Origin: JACTOJ01 sp032335695
GTDB taxonomy: Bacteria; Bacillota; Clostridia; Clostridiales; Clostridiaceae
DNA length: 64,000 nt
Direction of reading: 5' to 3'
Assembly (NCBI RefSeq): GCF_032335695.1
Contig: NZ_JACTOJ010000003.1
Coordinates: 269,041-333,040 of the forward strand
In this document: positions 60,742-64,000 of the stretch, piece by piece
Position numbering within the stretch: position 1 is the first letter of the stretch
Layout of the letters: each line of letters opens with the position of its first letter
Translations under genes and position numbers: made by a program
Notes under the pieces: model-generated
The model's input: only the letters and a program-made list of their open reading frames with translations
What the model was told of the DNA's origin: nothing
Databases searched by the model: none

Positions 60742-63195
60742 TTGTCCAGTAAAGTTTTTAAAATAGAAGGTATGACCTGTGCTGCTTGTGTTAGAGCGGT
60801 GGAGAGGGCTACTAAAAGAATTGATGGAGTTTCAGAGGCTGCGGTGAATTTAGCCACTGAAAAGCTTAATATAACCTATGATGACTCAAAGGTTGATGAA
60901 GAAAAAATAAAAATAGCGGTAGAAAAAGCAGGATATAAAGCTATTAGTGAAGCAAAAGAAAAAATCATGAAAATAGAAGGTATGACCTGTGCCGCTTGTG
61001 TTAGAGCAGTAGAAAGAGCTGCTAAAAAGCTTGATGGAGTCGTTGAAGCTAATGTGAATTTAGCTACAGAAAAAATGAACATAAAATATGAACCCTCAAA
61101 GGTCAGAATAGCTGACATTAAAAAAGCTATAGATAAAGCCGGATATAAGGCTATTGAAGAGGAAATGGTAGAGGATTCAGATAAAGATAGGAAAGAAGCG
61201 GCTATAAAAAAGAAATGGAGGCAATTTATCATTGCACTTATATTTGCTGTTCCGCTTCTGGCTGTATCCATGGCGCATATGCTTGGAGAAAAATTAGGCT
61301 TTAGCCTTCCTATGATAATAGATCCAATGGAAAATCCTATTAATTTTGCAGTTTTGCAATTTGTGTTGGTTATACCGATACTTATTGCAGGGAGAAAATT
61401 CTTTACAGTAGGTTTTAGAGCTTTGGCAAAGCTTAGTCCTAATATGGATTCCTTGATAGCAATAGGTACAGCAGCAGCATTTATATATAGCAGTTTTGGG
61501 GTTTATGAAATAATTATTGGACACCAGGAATACGCATATAATCTATATTTTGAATCTGCTGGAGTGATAATAACTCTAATATCTCTTGGCAAATATCTTG
61601 AGTCTGTTACAAAAGGAAAAACTTCTGATGCTATAAAAAAGCTTATGGGACTTTCTCCTAAGACTGCTAGGATAATGAGGGATGAAAAGGAAATAGAAAT
61701 TTCCATAGATGAAGTTGAAGTTGGAGATATGGTGGTAGTTAAACCTGGAGAAAAGCTTCCTGTAGATGGAGAGGTTTTAGCAGGAAACACATCAATAGAT
61801 GAATCCATGTTAACTGGTGAAAGCATACCAGTGGAAAAGGTTCCTGGAGATAAAGTTATTGGAGCAAGTATAAATAAGAATGGAAGCATTGTTTATAAGG
61901 CCACAAAAGTAGGAAAAGACACTGCGCTTTCTCAGATAATAAGACTTGTTGAAGAAGCCCAGGGTTCTAAGGCTCCTATCGCAAAGATGGCTGACATAAT
62001 ATCTGGATATTTTGTGCCTGCAGTAATAACCCTAGCTATACTTTCATCTTTAGCTTGGTATCTCTATGGGGAGAATACTACCTTTGTTCTTAAAATATTT
62101 ATATCTGTGCTTGTAATAGCGTGTCCTTGTGCTCTTGGATTAGCCACACCTACAGCTATAATGGTAGGCACAGGAAAAGGCGCAGAATATGGAGTACTTT
62201 TTAAGAGTGGAGGAGCTTTGGAGACGAGCCACAAGCTTCAGACTATCGTGTTTGATAAAACAGGTACGCTTACCGAAGGAAAACCAAAAGTTACAGATAT
62301 AGTGGCAAATGGAGATATAGGGGAAGAATATCTTCTTAAGCTTGCTGCTTCTGCTGAAAAGGGTTCTGAACATCCATTGGGTGAAGCTATAGTTAGAGGG
62401 GCAGAGGAAAGAGATATTGAACTTCTAAAGATGGATTCCTTTAAGGCAATACCTGGACATGGTATAGAAACCATTTTGGAAAATTCTTCTGTGCTGCTAG
62501 GAAATAGAAAATTAATGCTTGAAAAACAAATAGATATTTCTAGCTTAGATGAAATATCAGAAAAGCTAGCAGGCGAAGGAAAGACACCTATGTACGTGGC
62601 GCTGGCAGGTAAACTTGCTGGAATAATAGCTGTAGCTGATACTTTAAAAGAGAGCAGCAAGGAAGCCGTTAAAAAGCTTCATGATATGGGGATAGAAGTA
62701 GCAATGATAACTGGAGATAATAGAAAGACAGCAGAAGCCATTGCAAAACAGGTGGGAATAGACAGAGTTCTATCTGAAGTGCTTCCTAAGGATAAGGCAG
62801 AAGAAGTGAAGAAGCTTCAGCAGGAAGGAAAAGTGGTAGCTATGGTGGGGGATGGAATTAATGACGCACCTGCTCTAGCTCAAGCTGATATAGGAATAGC
62901 AATTGGCTCAGGCACAGATGTAGCTATGGAATCTGCAGACATAGTTCTTATGCGAAGCAACATAATGGATGTTATAACTGCAGTAAAGCTCAGCAGACAG
63001 ACTATAAAAAATATTAAAGAAAATCTTTTCTGGGCCTTCGGGTATAATACTTTGGGTATACCTGTTGCTATGGGGATATTATATTTATTTGGAGGTCCCC
63101 TTCTAAGTCCTATGATTGGAGCAGCAGCCATGAGCTTCAGCTCCGTATCAGTACTTTTAAATGCATTGAGATTAAGAGGGTTTAAACCCTATTAA
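60742..63195 (+). CDS. copA: Copper-exporting P1B-type ATPase
   Basis: An 817-residue Cu(I) pump that expels copper from the cytoplasm. Two N-terminal HMA domains (1-70 and 75-145) each have GMTCAAC (Cys13/Cys16 and Cys83/Cys86). Eight membrane helices surround the CPC metal site, CPCALGLATP (Cys461, Cys463). The phosphorylated Asp505 is in DKTGTLTEGKP, with GHGIET (HP-like), MITGDNRKTAEAIA and MVGDGINDAPALAQADIG. It starts at TTG after GGGGGATAAGTT. The two HMA coding regions are alike at DNA level over about 100 nt, which shows a recent internal duplication or conversion. Confidence 0.96.
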   Translation: MSSKVFKIEGMTCAACVRAVERATKRIDGVSEAAVNLATEKLNITYDDSKVDEEKIKIAVEKAGYKAISEAKEKIMKIEGMTCAACVRAVERAAKKLDGVVEANVNLATEKMNIKYEPSKVRIADIKKAIDKAGYKAIEEEMVEDSDKDRKEAAIKKKWRQFIIALIFAVPLLAVSMAHMLGEKLGFSLPMIIDPMENPINFAVLQFVLVIPILIAGRKFFTVGFRALAKLSPNMDSLIAIGTAAAFIYSSFGVYEIIIGHQEYAYNLYFESAGVIITLISLGKYLESVTKGKTSDAIKKLMGLSPKTARIMRDEKEIEISIDEVEVGDMVVVKPGEKLPVDGEVLAGNTSIDESMLTGESIPVEKVPGDKVIGASINKNGSIVYKATKVGKDTALSQIIRLVEEAQGSKAPIAKMADIISGYFVPAVITLAILSSLAWYLYGENTTFVLKIFISVLVIACPCALGLATPTAIMVGTGKGAEYGVLFKSGGALETSHKLQTIVFDKTGTLTEGKPKVTDIVANGDIGEEYLLKLAASAEKGSEHPLGEAIVRGAEERDIELLKMDSFKAIPGHGIETILENSSVLLGNRKLMLEKQIDISSLDEISEKLAGEGKTPMYVALAGKLAGIIAVADTLKESSKEAVKKLHDMGIEVAMITGDNRKTAEAIAKQVGIDRVLSEVLPKDKAEEVKKLQQEGKVVAMVGDGINDAPALAQADIGIAIGSGTDVAMESADIVLMRSNIMDVITAVKLSRQTIKNIKENLFWAFGYNTLGIPVAMGILYLFGGPLLSPMIGAAAMSFSSVSVLLNALRLRGFKPY

Positions 63196-63226
63196 TATAT
63201 ATAATAATTAATTTGGAGGGATTTAT

Positions 63227-63442
63227 ATGAAAAAGAAAATATCAATTGAAGGCATGAGCTGTGGACATTGCGTAAAGCATGTTACAGAAGCTTTAAAGGA
63301 AGTTAAAGGAGTTTCTAATGTGGAAGTCAGCCTTGAAAATAAGAATGCTTTAATAGAAGCTTCAGAAGAAGTTAAAGATGGAGATATAAAATTTGCAGTA
63401 GAAGATGCTGGCTATGATGTAACTGAAATAGCTTCAGTATAA
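63227..63442 (+). CDS. copZ: Copper chaperone CopZ
   Basis: A 71-residue HMA protein with GMSCGHCVKHV (Cys12, Cys15), the Cu(I)-binding site, and the beta-alpha-beta-beta-alpha-beta pattern ending AVEDAGYDV. It carries Cu(I) to CopA. It starts at ATG after TTGGAGGGATTTAT, 31 nt after copA, and is the last gene of the operon. A GGCTCTG repeat end begins 3 nt after the stop. Confidence 0.94.
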   Translation: MKKKISIEGMSCGHCVKHVTEALKEVKGVSNVEVSLENKNALIEASEEVKDGDIKFAVEDAGYDVTEIASV

Positions 63443-63445
63443 AAA

Positions 63446-63460
63446 GGCTCTGTTTTAAAA
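63446..63460 (+). repeat. Fragment of a GGCTCTG element end
   Basis: GGCTCTGTTTTAAAA matches the outer end of the palindrome copy at 63894-63936 and lies 3 nt after the copZ stop codon. Confidence 0.55.
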
Positions 63461-63476
63461 CAAAGTAGTTATAAGA

Positions 63477-63524
63477 TAAAAAGCTATGCTATAGGCAGAA
63501 ATGTTTATAGCATAGCTTTTTATT
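63477..63524 (+). terminator. Terminator of the copper operon
   Basis: AAAAAGCTATGCTATA pairs with TATAGCATAGCTTTTT at 63507-63522 across a short loop, and the T run continues. It lies about 35 nt after copZ. Confidence 0.92.
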
Positions 63525-63769
63525 TTACGTAGATAAAGATATAAGTAGCACGCTTAAGGAAGTTTTTGATAATAACTAGATATCTAGTTGCAGAAATATA
63601 ACTATTCTCTGAAGGATAAGTGTGGCGTAAGCTACTTTTGTTTAGGTATGAGACTTGTTGCACAATGAAGATAAAGTTACTTTAAAGAGAAATAGATAAG
63701 AATAAGCTAATGATTAAAAATTAAAAATTAAAAAGCTAGGGTAAAAATTCAGCCTTGCTGAATTTTTTA
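63525..63769 (+). other. Gene-free stretch ending in a strong terminator
   Basis: No open frame with a ribosome binding site is visible. The stretch includes a perfect palindrome AACTAGATATCTAGTT at 63574-63589 and ends with AAAAATTCAGC / GCTGAATTTTT at 63743-63767 (3-nt loop), a good terminator. A terminator with no gene before it could end an untranslated RNA. I found no convincing promoter, so this is only a candidate. Confidence 0.35.
63743..63769. terminator. Orphan terminator hairpin
   Basis: AAAAATTCAGC and GCTGAATTTTT form an 11-bp perfect stem with a 3-nt loop. T runs lie on both strands. Confidence 0.8.
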
Positions 63770-63776
63770 TAAACTT

Positions 63777-63825
63777 ATAATTAAAAGAAATCGGCTCACA
63801 AAGAGATGATTTCCTCAATTATTTT
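63777..63825 (+). repeat. Second copy of the AATTAAAAGAAATCGGCT sequence
   Basis: It matches 55915-55964 (the region of the terminator after the mazG-like gene) over most of about 48 nt, with mismatches in the loop and 3' arm that weaken the hairpin here. Confidence 0.6.
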
Positions 63826-63898
63826 ATATATTAAAAGTGGAGATACTGAATATGGTGTGCCATTCAGGGTGAGGCCTTGTTTTTTTATATTAGGCTCT

Positions 63899-63936
63899 GT
63901 TTTAAATCAGTGTTGATTTTTACACTGATTTAAAAC
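63899..63936. repeat. 38-bp palindromic repeat (copy G, inverted orientation)
   Basis: GTTTTAAATCAGTGT and ACACTGATTTAAAAC form a perfect 15-bp stem. Its outer end reads GGCTCTGTTTTAAATCAG, similar to the GGCTATG ends of the longer element. Confidence 0.88.
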
Positions 63937-63952
63937 TTCCTTCAGTTCGGGA

Positions 63953-64000
63953 GGCTATGTTTTAAAATGTTGATATTATCGTTTAAGTTCTAGAAACTCT
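63953..64000 (-). mobile_element. MITE-like element entering the right edge of the window
   Basis: GGCTATGTTTTAAAATGTTG then ATATTATC is the right end of the element in reverse orientation. It continues with GTTCTAGAAACTCT, which is the complement of the inside of the copy at 42615-42850. The copy is cut by the window end, so its length is unknown. Confidence 0.7.

Noticed and set aside
61503..62660. Minus-strand open frames of 128 and 140 codons inside copA
   Set aside because: They are antisense shadows of the CopA pump, with serine- and proline-rich translation typical of complementary frames.
1..64000. tRNA, rRNA, prophage or plasmid functions
   Set aside because: No cloverleaf or rRNA text, integrase, phage structural gene, replication or mobilisation gene was seen by eye.

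Overview
The window looks like chromosomal DNA from a low-GC Gram-positive anaerobe, most likely a Clostridium. The support is very AT-rich DNA, AGGAGG-type ribosome binding sites with frequent TTG and GTG starts, a YtaF-type sporulation membrane protein, many soluble and membrane chemoreceptors, a thiolase, a ferredoxin-nitroreductase and a beta-glucoside PTS. I see no rRNA, tRNA, CRISPR array, prophage or intact transposase gene.

Left part, 1-20 kb: a cut-off gene; an AraC regulator; a LacI regulator with its own CCGG-centred operator, followed by a GH35 beta-galactosidase and a broken GH43 gene; a Tim44-like exported protein; a HAD phosphatase overlapping a YgjP-like metalloprotease; a FIST sensor paired with a soluble chemoreceptor; a FetAB-like metal exporter; YjjG; then a classic antiterminator-controlled beta-glucoside operon (two RAT/terminator switches, BglG/LicT protein, EIIBCA PTS, two GH1 6-phospho-beta-glucosidases) whose promoter lies in the remnant of a FecCD permease gene; then PhzF and a YdjM-like membrane protein.

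Middle part, 20-43 kb: azoreductase, cardiolipin synthase, two more chemoreceptors, an ABC-F ATPase behind a terminator that overlaps its ribosome binding site, a TetR/thiolase operon with a promoter-embedded operator, a cyclic-di-GMP and phosphorelay cluster (GGDEF-EAL, hybrid kinase, double GGDEF), an L,D-transpeptidase, and a phosphodiesterase/DeoR/ABC-importer locus whose two transcription units share an upstream element.

Right part, 43-64 kb: a racemase, GNAT and TIM-barrel protein; an ArsR-type regulator whose 3' end overlaps a convergent nucleotide kinase; an ABC-2 exporter with a 23-bp-arm perfect inverted repeat on its promoter; PrmA and an M29 aminopeptidase; a nitroreductase/HxlR/MATE group; MazG; a DUF4914 PEPCK-like protein of unknown role divergent from a two-component system; and a CsoR-CopA-CopZ copper operon.

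The most unusual feature is a family of small structured repeats found only from 19.9 kb onward. They have GGCTATG-TTTTAAAA type ends and a 38-bp palindrome whose outer end is similar. Five copies begin 2-4 nt after a stop codon or supply the stop codon themselves. They look like non-autonomous mobile elements that also serve as terminators. Family names come from motif recognition by eye. No database search or computation was run.
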